A stretch of 64,000 nt of DNA from DATCMA01 sp036563645 (GTDB taxonomy: Bacteria > Actinomycetota > Actinomycetes > Mycobacteriales > Micromonosporaceae): NCBI GenBank assembly GCA_036563645.1, contig DATCMA010000014.1, positions 28,451 to 92,450 on the forward strand. Direction: 5' to 3'. Shown in pieces: positions 1-10,412 of the stretch. The position numbers were made by a program, and so were the translations under genes. The notes under the pieces are model-generated. The model made no database searches, had not been told where the DNA came from, and saw only the letters and a list, made by a program, of their open reading frames with translations. The first letter of the stretch is position 1. Every line of letters starts with the position of its first letter.

Positions 1-13
1 AGGCAGGTGAGAA

Positions 14-472
14 GTGACGCGATATTTCGAGGATGTCAAGGTTGGCGACAAGCTCCCCAGCGTGGCTTTTCCGCTCCCCGTCTACCGGCTGGTGATGGCG
101 GCGGGCGCCAACCGGGATTTCAACTCCATCCACCACAACACCGAGTACGCCCGCAGCACCGGCGCCAAGGAGATGTACGCCAACACCTCGTTCCTGTTGG
201 GCACGTGGGAGCGGTGTATCCGGGACTGGATGGGGATTGGCGGGACGATTCGCGCGATCCGCGGATTCCGTATGCGGTCGTTCAACTACGCGGGGGACAC
301 GGTGTGGGTCCACGCCGAAGTCACCGGTACCCGGGTGGAGAACGGCGTGGGTGTGGTGGACATCGGAATTCGGTGTGAGAACTCGTCGGGGATCAGCGTG
401 GGGCCGGGCACCGTCGAGGTGACGCTGCCGATGCGGTCGGGCGCGGACGCGAACAGAGGAGCGGAACGATGA
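14..472 (+). CDS. MaoC-like enoyl-CoA hydratase
   Basis: A 152-residue single hot-dog-fold protein of the MaoC/R-hydratase type. The segment around residues 30-40 reads NRDFNSIHHN, which supplies the Asp and His (D-x4-H) that activate water in hydratase-2 enzymes. It would add water to a trans-2-enoyl-CoA. The GTG start follows a purine-rich stretch, and the end overlaps the next gene by four bases (ATGA). The order hydratase, thiolase-like protein, OB-fold protein recalls the ChsH1/ChsH2-Ltp2 hydratase-aldolase complex of steroid side-chain degradation. That assignment rests on gene order and family knowledge, so the acyl substrate is unknown. Confidence 0.85.
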   Translation: MTRYFEDVKVGDKLPSVAFPLPVYRLVMAAGANRDFNSIHHNTEYARSTGAKEMYANTSFLLGTWERCIRDWMGIGGTIRAIRGFRMRSFNYAGDTVWVHAEVTGTRVENGVGVVDIGIRCENSSGISVGPGTVEVTLPMRSGADANRGAER

Positions 473-1635
473 ATCCGAACTCCGCCATCGTCGGTCTCGG
501 GATGACCGAGCTGGGCAAAGTCTTCGGGCGGACTGCTACGCAACTGGCTGTCGAAGCGATCTGTAAGGCCGCGGAGGACGCGGGCCTGAGCCTCTCCGAT
601 ATCGATGGGTTGTACGTCAACCCCGGCATCAAGAACGACACCGATTTGCGGCTTCAGTCGGCGCTGCAGATGCGGAACACCCGACTGCTCGCGACGATTC
701 AGGCCTTCGGGTCGTCGGCCGGCCAGATGGTCCAGTACGCCTCAATGGCGATCGCGGCCGGCATGGCCAACGTGGTCGCCTGCGTCTACGCGGACACGCC
801 GCTGGCGGAGGGGAAGCGCACCGGGGATTCGTACTCCGGTCAGCAGCGCGCCCTCCAGGGGGTAGGCGCGCTGCCCTTCGCCGCCGGGCTCAAGGCGGCG
901 CCGGAGCGCTACGCGGTGGCGGCGCGCCGGCACATGGAGACGTACGGGACGACGAGCGAACAACTCGGCGCCGTCGCGGTCGCCGCGCGCCAGTGGGCCG
1001 CGATGAATCCGCTAGCGCAGATGCGGGATCCGATCACCATCGAGGATCACCAAAACTCGCGGATGATCGCCGATCCGCTGCGGCTGCTGGACTGCTGCTT
1101 GGTGACGAATGGCGCGATCGCGGTCATCGTCACGAGCGCGGAGCGGGCCAAGCACCTCAAGCAGCCGCCGGTGTACGTGTGGGGCTGGGGGCAGGGGCAC
1201 CCGGGCTACGCCAATCGGCGCGGCAGCGAGTTCGGGCTGGTCACCGGCGCCGCCCAATCCGGCCCCGCGGCGCTCGCAATGGCGGGGGTGTCGATCGAGG
1301 AGATCGACATCTTCGAGCTGTACGACTGCTTCACCTACACCACGCTCGTCACGCTCGAGGACTACGGCGTCTGCAAGAAGGGTGAGGGCGGCGAATTCGT
1401 GGCGAGTGGCGCGATCGCACCGGGCGGTTCGCACCCGACGAACACCGGCGGGGGCGAGCTGTCGTCCTACTACATGTGGGGAATGACGCCCTTGTCGGAG
1501 GCGATCATCCAGGCGCGGGGCCAGGCCGGGCAGCGGCAGGTCGCCAAGCACGACCTGGTGATGGTCAGCGGGAACGGCGGCGTCCTCGATTTCCACTCCA
1601 CATTGATCCTGAGCCCACATCCCAAGGCGAGGTGA
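469..1635 (+). CDS. Thiolase-fold lipid-transfer protein, probable Ltp2-type aldolase
   Basis: A 388-residue SCPx/lipid-transfer-type thiolase-fold protein. The position of the usual nucleophilic Cys reads FGSSAG, so it has no thiolase Cys, while the C-terminal loops (HPTNTGGGELSS near residue 325, SGNGG near 370) are kept. Loss of the Cys fits Ltp2-like retro-aldolases, which cleave a 3-hydroxyacyl-CoA instead of performing thiolysis. It overlaps the MaoC gene and is followed two bases later by an OB-fold gene, as expected if all three form one complex. Family-level call is firm; aldolase function is inference. Confidence 0.8.
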   Translation: MNPNSAIVGLGMTELGKVFGRTATQLAVEAICKAAEDAGLSLSDIDGLYVNPGIKNDTDLRLQSALQMRNTRLLATIQAFGSSAGQMVQYASMAIAAGMANVVACVYADTPLAEGKRTGDSYSGQQRALQGVGALPFAAGLKAAPERYAVAARRHMETYGTTSEQLGAVAVAARQWAAMNPLAQMRDPITIEDHQNSRMIADPLRLLDCCLVTNGAIAVIVTSAERAKHLKQPPVYVWGWGQGHPGYANRRGSEFGLVTGAAQSGPAALAMAGVSIEEIDIFELYDCFTYTTLVTLEDYGVCKKGEGGEFVASGAIAPGGSHPTNTGGGELSSYYMWGMTPLSEAIIQARGQAGQRQVAKHDLVMVSGNGGVLDFHSTLILSPHPKAR

Positions 1636-1637
1636 AG

Positions 1638-2036
1638 ATGAACCTGTCGCCCGTCGTACGCGATGACTTCTCCGCCCCGTTCTTCGACGCCGCGGCGGAG
1701 GGACGGCTCCTGCTGCGGTGGTCGCCGAGCAGTGGCGAGTGGTCCGAGCCCACCGCGTTGGTGTGCTCGGTCACCCAGGCGGCCGACCTGGAGTGGCGGG
1801 AGGCGAGTGGGCGGGGCTCCCTCGTGAGCTGGACGATCAAACCGGGCCGCGAACGCGACGGGGTGCGGACGCCGGACACGGTGATCGCGATCGTCGAGCT
1901 GGAGGAGGGGCCGTGGCTCACGCTCCAAGTGGTGAACGCGGACGATCGGTCCCGCTTGGCGGTGGGGGCGCCGGTGCGCGTGGAGTTCGTGCAGCCGGAC
2001 GGCAGTGAGTACCTCCCCGTCGCTCGGCTGGTGTGA
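1638..2036 (+). CDS. OB-fold (DUF35-like) acyl-CoA-associated protein
   Basis: A 132-residue protein with the layout of DUF35/OB-fold proteins that dock onto thiolase-like partners: an N-terminal helix (FSAPFFDAAAEGRLLLRW), a strand region and a C-terminal OB fold (GSLVSWTIKPGRE...VEFVQPDG). The four Cys of the normal rubredoxin-like zinc ribbon are missing: only one Cys is present, near residue 46, so it probably binds no zinc. ATG start with GAGGTGA in front. It closes the first operon and is followed directly by a strong terminator. Confidence 0.75.
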   Translation: MNLSPVVRDDFSAPFFDAAAEGRLLLRWSPSSGEWSEPTALVCSVTQAADLEWREASGRGSLVSWTIKPGRERDGVRTPDTVIAIVELEEGPWLTLQVVNADDRSRLAVGAPVRVEFVQPDGSEYLPVARLV

Positions 2037-2056
2037 ACCCGAACGGGGGAGTCGAG

Positions 2057-2098
2057 ACAAGAGTTCGCCATCGAGCTGTGGCGAACTCTTGTTTTTTC
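2057..2098 (+). terminator. Rho-independent terminator after the MaoC/Ltp2 operon
   Basis: A perfect 14-bp stem (2057-2070 pairing with 2079-2092) with an 8-base loop, followed by a run of T at 2092-2097. It lies 20 bases after the OB-fold stop codon and before the promoter region of the F420-type gene, so it separates the two operons. Confidence 0.9.
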
Positions 2099-2105
2099 TA
2101 ACAGC

Positions 2106-2131
2106 GGTTTTATAATAACGGTGATATAACC
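2106..2131. promoter_or_regulatory. 26-bp palindromic operator, probable TetR site
   Basis: Two 11-base arms (GGTTTTATAAT and GTGATATAACC) separated by four bases form an imperfect palindrome GGTT...AACC. The same arm length, spacer and end bases occur at 34556-34581, next to a divergent tetR gene. The site is in an unusually AT-rich patch 26 bases before the start of the F420-type oxidoreductase gene, where a repressor would block transcription. Confidence 0.6.
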
Positions 2132-2156
2132 TCCGGTTCGGGTGTGAGGAGGCACA

Positions 2157-3170
2157 GTGGCCAAACCACTCCAGGTGGGCATCGCCTATCTCGGATCGCC
2201 CGCCGACGCGGGGCCGCTCGCCAAGGAGGCGGAGGAAGCCGGCGCCGACGCCTTCACGGTGGGGGAGACCGAGCACTCGGCATTCGGCGGCGCGGTCGCC
2301 GCCGTGCTCGCCACTCGTCGCATCGTGGTCGGCACCAACATCAGCATCGCCTTCGCCCGGAGCCCCATGGTCGCGGCGATCGAGGCCTACTCCCTGATGG
2401 CGCTCGGTCCCGGTCGGACCTTCTACGGGCTGGGCAGTCAAATTCGGCAAGTCATCGAACGTCGATTCAGCGCCCAGTTCTCGCCTCCCGTTCCCCGGAT
2501 GGAGGAGTACGTGGAGGTCATGCGGCGGGCCTTCGCCTCCCGGCGCGGCGAGGAGGTCGAGCCGTTCCGAGGCAAGTACTACACCGTCTCGCAGTTCTCC
2601 TTCTTCGGGCCACCCGAGCCGGAATTGGAAAAGGAATCGATTCACCTCGGCGCCGTGGGCCCCAAGATGACCGCGCTGGCGGCGCGCCGTTTCGACGGCA
2701 TGCTCGGCCACGGGGTGCTGACCCCCGGCTACATCAAGGAGAAGGTCCGTCCGGTCATCAAGGACCTCTTCTTGACCTCAGCCGCCATGACCTCGGTCGA
2801 CGAGGACGTCGCGGCCGCTCGGGAACGGGCGCGCTGGGCGTTGGCGTTCTACGCGTCCACCCCCGCCTACGAGCCGGCGCTGGCCTTTGAGGGGTACCCC
2901 GACCTCCCCGCCCGGCTGCGGGTCGCGCTGCGCGAGCAGACCCGGGAAGACGCCGCCCGGCTCGTCAGCGACGAGGTGCTCGATCGGTTCGTCCTCATTG
3001 GTCGCCCCATGGACGTCGCCGAAAAACTCGCGCGCTACGAGGGCATCGTGGACCGCGTCATGCTCGGGGGAATCGGCGTGGGCGCGACGCGTGCGGAAAT
3101 CGTCAGCAATAACCGCGGACTTATCGAAGTCGTCCGGTGCCGGCGGGCGTTGACAGGGCAGGGAAACTGA
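2157..3170 (+). CDS. LLM-class F420-type flavin-dependent oxidoreductase
   Basis: A 337-residue luciferase-like (bacterial luciferase/F420-dependent) TIM barrel with family segments such as EAEEAGADAFTVGE near the N terminus, ALGPGRTFYGLGS near residue 82 and the HLGAVGPKM strand near residue 162. Such enzymes use F420H2 or FMNH2 to reduce or oxygenate a substrate. The GTG start is preceded by GTGAGGAGG. It opens a new operon behind a candidate TetR operator and overlaps the following carboxyltransferase gene by one base. Cofactor choice and substrate cannot be read from the sequence. Confidence 0.8.
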   Translation: MAKPLQVGIAYLGSPADAGPLAKEAEEAGADAFTVGETEHSAFGGAVAAVLATRRIVVGTNISIAFARSPMVAAIEAYSLMALGPGRTFYGLGSQIRQVIERRFSAQFSPPVPRMEEYVEVMRRAFASRRGEEVEPFRGKYYTVSQFSFFGPPEPELEKESIHLGAVGPKMTALAARRFDGMLGHGVLTPGYIKEKVRPVIKDLFLTSAAMTSVDEDVAAARERARWALAFYASTPAYEPALAFEGYPDLPARLRVALREQTREDAARLVSDEVLDRFVLIGRPMDVAEKLARYEGIVDRVMLGGIGVGATRAEIVSNNRGLIEVVRCRRALTGQGN

Positions 3171-4768
3171 TGACCGTTAATGCAAAGAACGACGATGGCC
3201 GACCGGCGTCGGCGACGGCCGTGAGGAACGCCGCGGAGCTTATTGCCGAATTGCGGCATCAGATTTCCGACGCGGGTCGACCCGAGGCCACTGAGCGCGC
3301 GCACAACTCCGGCCGATTGACGGTGCGCGAGCGCATCGCGCTCCTCATCGACCCGGGAACCTTCAACGAATACGGCAGCTTCGCCCACCCCGACGACTTC
3401 GCGACGCTGCGCGACGCGCCCGCTGACGGTCTGGTGACCGGCACCGGCTTGGTCGACGGTCGACCGATCGCCGTGGCGGCCAGTGACTTCACCGTGGCCG
3501 GGGGATCCGACGGCAAGCTCGGTGTCCACAAGCTCGCCCGCATCGCGGAGCTGGCGCTGCGCCGGGGAATTCCGCTCGTGATGCTCCTCGAAGGCGGTGG
3601 CCACCGCATCACCGAAGGGCTGGACAGCCGGACCTTCGGGTACGGCGGCGTCGAGGGCTTCGAATACCTGTCTCGGCTCTCCGGGTGGGCGCCGATCGTC
3701 TGCGCCGTCATGGGACCCGGCTTCGCCGGGCCAGCGAACTACGCCGCCTTCGCCGACTTGGTGCTCATGGTGGAGGGGCGCTCCGCGATGGGGCTGGCCG
3801 GGCCGGCGCTCGTCAAGGCCGCGATCGGCGAGGACCTCGACAAGGAACAGCTCGGCGGCGCCCGGTTCCACGTCGAGAAGACCGGGATGGCGGACCTGGC
3901 ATGCCGCGATGACGCCGAGGTCATCCGGCACATCAAGACGTTTCTCTCCTACCTGCCCACCAACGCTTCCCAACAGGCGCCCCGACTCCCGGAGCGTCCG
4001 GACGCCACGGCGTGGGTGGAGGAGCTGCGCACGATCATCCCCGAGAACCGCAAGCGCGCGTACGACGTCAAGAAGATCATCAGACTGATCGTCGACGACG
4101 GGGAGATCTTCGAACTGCACCCGCAGTGGGCGAAGAACGCGGTCACCGGGTTGGCCCGCATCAACGGCCACAGCGTCGGCGTCGTGGCGAACAATCCGAT
4201 GTACCTCGCCGGCGCGCTCGACGCGAACGCGTCCGAGAAGATCGCCCGGTTCATTACGTTCTGCAGCGCGTTTGGCCTCCCCATCGTGTCGCTCTGCGAC
4301 ACCCCGGGCTTCATGGTCGGCAGTCGATCCGAGCTCCAGGGAGTGCTGCGCCGCTCGGCGAAGGTGGTGCACGCGCTGGCGCACTCGCACGTGCCGCTGT
4401 ACTCGGTGATTCTCCGCAAGGGGTACGGGCTCGGCTGGAACGCCATGGGCGGGGGCCGGGCCTTCGGCAACGACATCCTCCTCGCCTGGCCGTCGGCGGA
4501 GATTCTCGCGATGAGCATCGAAGGCGCGGTGGACGTCGCGCTCCGCCGGCAGTGGCAGAACGCGGACGATCCCGCCGCGGCGCGCCAGGCGCTCATCGAT
4601 CGGTTCCTGTGGGAGGGCAGGGCGGAGCGCGCGGCCGCCGCGTTCACGGTCGACGAACTCATCGATCCCGCGGAAACCCGGGCGCGCTTGACCATGGCGC
4701 TGCGCAACTACGTCGGCCCCGCCGTCCTGCAAATGCCCCCGAAACGTCACGGGATTGCGCCGTTGTGA
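3170..4768 (+). CDS. Acyl-CoA carboxylase carboxyltransferase subunit 1
   Basis: A 532-residue biotin-dependent carboxyltransferase with both crotonase-like halves. The N half contains LTVRERIALLIDPGTF and LEGGGHRI; the C half contains the DTPGFMVGS loop and RKGYGLG. The FMVG wording resembles methylcrotonyl/geranyl-CoA carboxylase beta subunits more than the FLPG loop of acetyl/propionyl-CoA carboxylases, hinting at an enoyl-CoA substrate (inference). ATG start shares its A with the previous stop. A second carboxyltransferase, a separate biotin carrier and a biotin carboxylase follow in the same operon. Confidence 0.9.
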   Translation: MTVNAKNDDGRPASATAVRNAAELIAELRHQISDAGRPEATERAHNSGRLTVRERIALLIDPGTFNEYGSFAHPDDFATLRDAPADGLVTGTGLVDGRPIAVAASDFTVAGGSDGKLGVHKLARIAELALRRGIPLVMLLEGGGHRITEGLDSRTFGYGGVEGFEYLSRLSGWAPIVCAVMGPGFAGPANYAAFADLVLMVEGRSAMGLAGPALVKAAIGEDLDKEQLGGARFHVEKTGMADLACRDDAEVIRHIKTFLSYLPTNASQQAPRLPERPDATAWVEELRTIIPENRKRAYDVKKIIRLIVDDGEIFELHPQWAKNAVTGLARINGHSVGVVANNPMYLAGALDANASEKIARFITFCSAFGLPIVSLCDTPGFMVGSRSELQGVLRRSAKVVHALAHSHVPLYSVILRKGYGLGWNAMGGGRAFGNDILLAWPSAEILAMSIEGAVDVALRRQWQNADDPAAARQALIDRFLWEGRAERAAAAFTVDELIDPAETRARLTMALRNYVGPAVLQMPPKRHGIAPL

Positions 4769-5613
4769 TGAACGCAGATGTGGCACGCCCGATCACGGTC
4801 GACGCGCTCGCCGATGATGTGCGCGGCGTCCAGACACGGTTAGACGACATTCTCTCCGGGCTCGCTCCCCACGAGTGGACGATCCCCACACCCGCGGTGG
4901 GTTGGGACATCCAGGATCAGCTCGCGCATATCGCGTTGGTGGAGGAGTACGGACTCCTGGCGGTCACCGAGCCGGAGCGCTTCGCGGCATTGGCCGAGGA
5001 GGCCGCCGCTGACTCCGCCGGGTTCGAACGGCGGTTGTATGAGCGCGGGCGCACCTACGAGGCTTCCCAACTCCTGCGGACGTGGCGTCGCGTCCGCGAG
5101 GAGGTCATCACGGCGTTGGTTGCGCGGGACGGCGCCCGCTTCTCCTGGTTCGGGCCGTCGATGAGCGCGCGGTCTTTCCTCACCGCTCGCCTCATGGAGA
5201 CGTGGGCGCACGGGCAGGACGTCCGCGACGCGCTGGGCTTACCGGCGGATGAGACGCCCGCCGCGCTGCGCCACATCGCTCACCTCGGCGTCCGCACTCG
5301 GGGGTGGAGCAACGTCGTCCGAGGCCTCGCCCCGGACGAGACCCCGGTGCGCGTCGTCCTCACCGATCCCGAGGGCGACACCTGGACGTGGGGTCCCGCC
5401 GACGCGCGGGACGCCATCTCCGGGAGCGCTCTCGACTTCTGCCTGGTCGTGACCCAGCGTCGGCACTGGCAGGACACCGAGCTGCGGGTGGAGGGGAGCG
5501 CCGCCCGCCACTGGATGGAGACCGCTCAGGCGTTCGCTGGCCCGCCGACGACGACAGCGCGATATCGGGCGATTGATGGCTCGACACAGCGAGCAGGAAG
5601 GGGCACGTCGTGA
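4768..5613 (+). CDS. Maleylpyruvate-isomerase-fold (DinB/MDMPI) protein, TIGR03084-like
   Basis: A 281-residue protein with an N-terminal mycothiol-dependent maleylpyruvate isomerase/DinB-like bundle. WDIQDQLAHIALVEEY near residue 48 and the ETWAHGQDV segment near 149 carry the His residues typical of the metal site. It resembles the actinobacterial TIGR03084 family, often found with acyl-CoA metabolism; its reaction is not known to me. It starts at the stop codon of the carboxyltransferase gene (a GTG one codon earlier is possible) and overlaps the biotin carrier gene by four bases, so it is translationally coupled within the operon. Confidence 0.75.
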   Translation: MNADVARPITVDALADDVRGVQTRLDDILSGLAPHEWTIPTPAVGWDIQDQLAHIALVEEYGLLAVTEPERFAALAEEAAADSAGFERRLYERGRTYEASQLLRTWRRVREEVITALVARDGARFSWFGPSMSARSFLTARLMETWAHGQDVRDALGLPADETPAALRHIAHLGVRTRGWSNVVRGLAPDETPVRVVLTDPEGDTWTWGPADARDAISGSALDFCLVVTQRRHWQDTELRVEGSAARHWMETAQAFAGPPTTTARYRAIDGSTQRAGRGTS

Positions 5614-5828
5614 CGGAACTGCGCGCGGAAATCGCGGCCAACGTGTGGAAAGTCCTCGTGGAACCGGGACAACAGGTATCCGCGGACGAGGAACTCATCA
5701 TTCTCGAATCCATGAAAATGGAAATTCCCGTCGTGGCGCCGAGCGCGGGAAAGGTCGCCTCAGTGCACGTTTCCGAGGGCGCTCAAGTAGCGGAAAACGA
5801 CTTGCTGGTCGTCCTGGAGGCCGAGTAG
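5610..5828 (+). CDS. Stand-alone biotin carboxyl carrier protein
   Basis: A 72-residue biotinyl/lipoyl domain and nothing else. It has the canonical biotinylation motif ESMKM with Lys36 as attachment site, flanked by the usual hydrophobic hairpins. It carries the carboxyl group between the biotin carboxylase (9060-10412) and the carboxyltransferases on either side. In most actinomycete acyl-CoA carboxylases this domain is fused to the biotin carboxylase, so the free form is unusual here. GTG start overlapping the previous stop. Confidence 0.9.
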   Translation: MTELRAEIAANVWKVLVEPGQQVSADEELIILESMKMEIPVVAPSAGKVASVHVSEGAQVAENDLLVVLEAE

Positions 5829-5830
5829 CC

Positions 5831-7419
5831 ATGAAGGACTATCCGTACGAGGAACGGGTGCTCCCGTTCATTCTCGAGGACAAAGCGGCGCTCATGGGCG
5901 ACGCCCCCCTCATCGTGGTGAAGGTGAGCTGAGCTACCGCGAGGCTCGGGATAAGGCGGCGGCCCTGGCTGGCGGCTTGGCCTCCCTCGGGGTCGAGCGC
6001 GGAGATCGCGTGCTCACCATGCTCCCCAACACCGTGGAGGCGGTCATCGCGTTCCTCGGCATCGCGTGGGCGGGAGCGATCGGAGTACCGGTCAACACCG
6101 CGTACAAGGGCGACATCCTGCGGTACGTCATGTCGGACGCCGACGCGCGGGTCCTCATCATCGACGCGGAGTACCTGCCCGTCTTCACCGAGGTCGCCGC
6201 CGAGATCACCGGGGTGTCGTCGGTGGTCGTGGTGGGGGAGACGCGGGACGTCCCCGGTCGGCGGGTCGTGCCGTGGGATGACGTCCTCGCCAGCAGCCCC
6301 GCGCCCCGCGCTGACGTCACGCCGGGGGACATCCAGGCGATCATGTACACCAGCGGGACGACGGGGCAGAGCAAGGGCGTGATGGTGCCCTACCACCAGG
6401 CGTACCAGTACGCCAACCCCCACACCACGCATTTCCAGGTCGAGGGCGAGGTCATCTACGTGACCCTGCCCCTATTCCACATCGGCGGGCAATGGCAGGG
6501 CATTTACGCCGCGATGCTCGCCAATGGCCGCGCGGTGCTCAAACGCAAGTACAGCGTCAGCAATTTCTGGGCCGACGTGGATCGCTACGGCGTCACCCAG
6601 ACCACCTTGCTCGGCGTCATGGCGGAGTTCCTGTGGAAACAGCCTCCGTCGGACAACGATCGCAAGCACACGCTCAAGCGCGTGACCATGGCCCCGGCGT
6701 TGGAGAACGCCGCGGAGTTCGCCGAGCGATTCGGCGTGCGCATCGGGCAGGGTTGGGGGCTGACCGAGACCGGCTGTGTGACCCGGCCGCCCGCCCTTGA
6801 CGAGCCGCCGCAGGATCCGCAGTGCTGCGGGCGAGTCAACGACGAGCTCTACGAGCTGATCCTCGTCGACGAGAACGACCGGCCGGTTCCTCCGGGCGTA
6901 CCGGGCGAGGCGCTGGTGCGCGGAAAACAGCCATTCATCACGATGGCGGGATACTGGCGCAAGCCCGAAGCCACGGTGGCGACGTGGCGGAATCTGTGGC
7001 TGCACACCGGGGACGTCCTCGTGCAGAACCCCGACGGGACGTACAAGTTCGTCGACCGGTTGAAGGACTGCATCCGGCGCCGCGGGGAGAACATCTCCTC
7101 TCTCGAAGTGGAGAACAGCGTGCTCGCGCACCCGGATGTCCGTGAGTGCGCGGCGGTTCCCGTGCGGACGGAGCACATCGAAGACGAAGTCATGATTTTC
7201 GTCTCGCTGCGGCCCGGCTCGAATCTCACACCGGCCGCCCTGCACGCATTCCTCAAGGAGCGCATGCCGGCCTTTATGGTGCCGCGCTACATCGAAATCC
7301 AGGACGATTTGCCTAAGACTCCGACGGCCAAGATCAAAAAGGATGTTCTTCGGAGCCGCGGTGTCGGGCCAGAGACCTGGGACAGTGAACAGTCGCACCC
7401 GCAGGGAGCCGCCCGATGA
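5831..7419 (+). CDS. AMP-binding acyl-CoA synthetase (apparent frameshift near 5923)
   Basis: An ANL-family CoA ligase of about 529 residues when two frames are joined. The first frame starts at ATG 5831 after GAGTAGCC, reads the normal N-terminal helix (ERVLPFILEDKAALMGDAP) and stops at 5932. The protein continues in another frame with LSYREARDKAAALAGGLAS. One missing base after the AAG codon at 5921-5923, probably in the G run, would restore one frame. Downstream the gene is intact: P-loop YTSGTTGQSKGVM, GWGLTETG and the hinge/C-domain PKTPTAKIKK. Without a correction, translation could start only at 5977, losing the first helix. It would activate an organic acid as its CoA ester for the carboxylase operon. 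Sequencing error and a real mutation cannot be told apart here. Confidence 0.8.
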
Positions 7420-9044
7420 GCGAGAGGACACGCGCGGTGTCGGTTGAGGAGACGACGGCCACCCCGGCGGGGCGGCCGGAGGAGTCCCCCGCGGAGGGGT
7501 GGCTGCCGGCGGTCATGGCGGCGCACGAGGCCGTCCTCGACGCCGCCCGTCCCGAGGCGGTGGCCCGGCAGCATTCCCGCGGCAAGCTCACCGCCCGGGA
7601 GCGGATCGCGGCCCTCGTCGATCCCGGGACGTTCGTGGAGTATGGCCGCCTGGCGACGGCTGACGAGAGCTACGAGGACGTCGTCGGGATCGACTCGCCC
7701 GCCGACGGGGTGGTCACCGGCATCGGCGACGTGAACGGGCGGCCCGCGGCGATCATCGCGACCGACTTCACCGTCATGGGCGGGAGCATCGGCCACACGG
7801 GTCTCAGCAAGATGGTCAGGCTCGCGGAAATGTCCCTGGACCAGGGCATTCCGTTCATCATGCTCCTCGATGGCGGTGGGCACCGCATCCAGGAGGGCCT
7901 CGACAGCCGATCCTTCGCGTTCGGCGGGCCGGGCACGTTCCCGTGTCAGGTCAAGATGTCCGGCTGGGTTCCCCAGGTGACCGCCATCATGGGGCCCGGG
8001 TTCGCCGGTCCCGCCAACTTCTCCTCCCTCGCCGATTTCGTGCCGATGGTCAAGGGCACCTCCTCCATCGGCATCGCCGGGCCACCGTTGGTGAAGTTCG
8101 CGACCGGCGAGGACAAGACCGCGGAGGAGCTCGGCGGCGCGGCGATCGCGACGCGCACGGGCGTCGTCGACATCGCCGTCGACGACGATCTCGCCTGCAT
8201 CGCCAAGATCAAGGAATTCTTGTCCTATTTCCCGCAGAACTGCCGGGAGCCCCTCCCCATCGTCCCCTGTGACGACCCCGAGGACCGGCGTGCCGAGGAG
8301 CTCCGCCACATCGTGCCGCTCAACCGGCGCCGGGCCTACGACATCCGCGCGGTCATCCGGCTCATCGTCGACCACGGTGAGTTCTTGGAGCTCAAGGAGA
8401 AGAACGCCCCGAACGTGGTGACCGTGCTCGCGCGCATGGGCGGGCGGCCCGTGGGCATCGTGGCCAACCAGCCCAAGGCCTTGGCCGGCGTGCTCGACAC
8501 ACCGGCGTGCGACAAGGCGTCCCGGTTCATCTCCATGTGCGACGCGTTCGGGCTCCCCATCATCTCGCTCATCGACCTGCCGGGGTTCATGGTCGGCTCG
8601 CAAGCCGAGGCCACCGCGCTGGTCCGGCACAGCGGCAAGATGCTCTCCGCGTTCGGCAACGCCACGGTGCCGATCATCAGCGTGGCGCTGCGCAAGGGGT
8701 ACGGCCTCGGGTACTTGGCGATGGCCGGCGGACGCTCGTTCAACGCGGAAGCCGCCCTCGCCTGGCCGAGCGCGGAGCTGTGCGCCATGCAGATCGAAGG
8801 AGCGGTCGACGTCGCCTATCGGAAGGATTACCAGGCGGCGCCCGACCCGGCGGCGCGGCGCGCGGAACTCATCGATTCGTTCTACCAGCGCGTGAACCCC
8901 ATTCGCGCGGCGGCGGGATTCGGCATTGATGACGTCATCGACCCCGCGGATACCCGCCCCACGATCTGCTCGATTCTCCGTTTCGCCCGGCCGCGGGCGG
9001 AGGCGCATATGCCGCCGAAGTTCCACGGCATCGAACCGATCTAA
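7416..9044 (+). CDS. Acyl-CoA carboxylase carboxyltransferase subunit 2
   Basis: A 542-residue paralogue of the carboxyltransferase at 3170-4768, with the same layout: LTARERIAALVDPGTF, LDGGGHRI, the DLPGFMVGS loop and RKGYGLG. It overlaps the CoA ligase stop by four bases and is followed 15 bases later by the biotin carboxylase gene. Both subunits keep both halves of the fold, so either two enzymes share one biotin carboxylase and carrier, or the subunits form a mixed complex. The sequence does not decide between these. Confidence 0.9.
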   Translation: MSERTRAVSVEETTATPAGRPEESPAEGWLPAVMAAHEAVLDAARPEAVARQHSRGKLTARERIAALVDPGTFVEYGRLATADESYEDVVGIDSPADGVVTGIGDVNGRPAAIIATDFTVMGGSIGHTGLSKMVRLAEMSLDQGIPFIMLLDGGGHRIQEGLDSRSFAFGGPGTFPCQVKMSGWVPQVTAIMGPGFAGPANFSSLADFVPMVKGTSSIGIAGPPLVKFATGEDKTAEELGGAAIATRTGVVDIAVDDDLACIAKIKEFLSYFPQNCREPLPIVPCDDPEDRRAEELRHIVPLNRRRAYDIRAVIRLIVDHGEFLELKEKNAPNVVTVLARMGGRPVGIVANQPKALAGVLDTPACDKASRFISMCDAFGLPIISLIDLPGFMVGSQAEATALVRHSGKMLSAFGNATVPIISVALRKGYGLGYLAMAGGRSFNAEAALAWPSAELCAMQIEGAVDVAYRKDYQAAPDPAARRAELIDSFYQRVNPIRAAAGFGIDDVIDPADTRPTICSILRFARPRAEAHMPPKFHGIEPI

Positions 9045-9059
9045 TCGCAGGGGACGTCG

Positions 9060-10398
<1,339 letters not shown>

Positions 10399-10412
<14 letters not shown>

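Noticed and set aside
3035..4786. A 583-codon minus-strand frame opposite the first carboxyltransferase
   Set aside because: No recognisable domain, Arg/His/Gly-rich shadow composition; the plus-strand gene has all family motifs.
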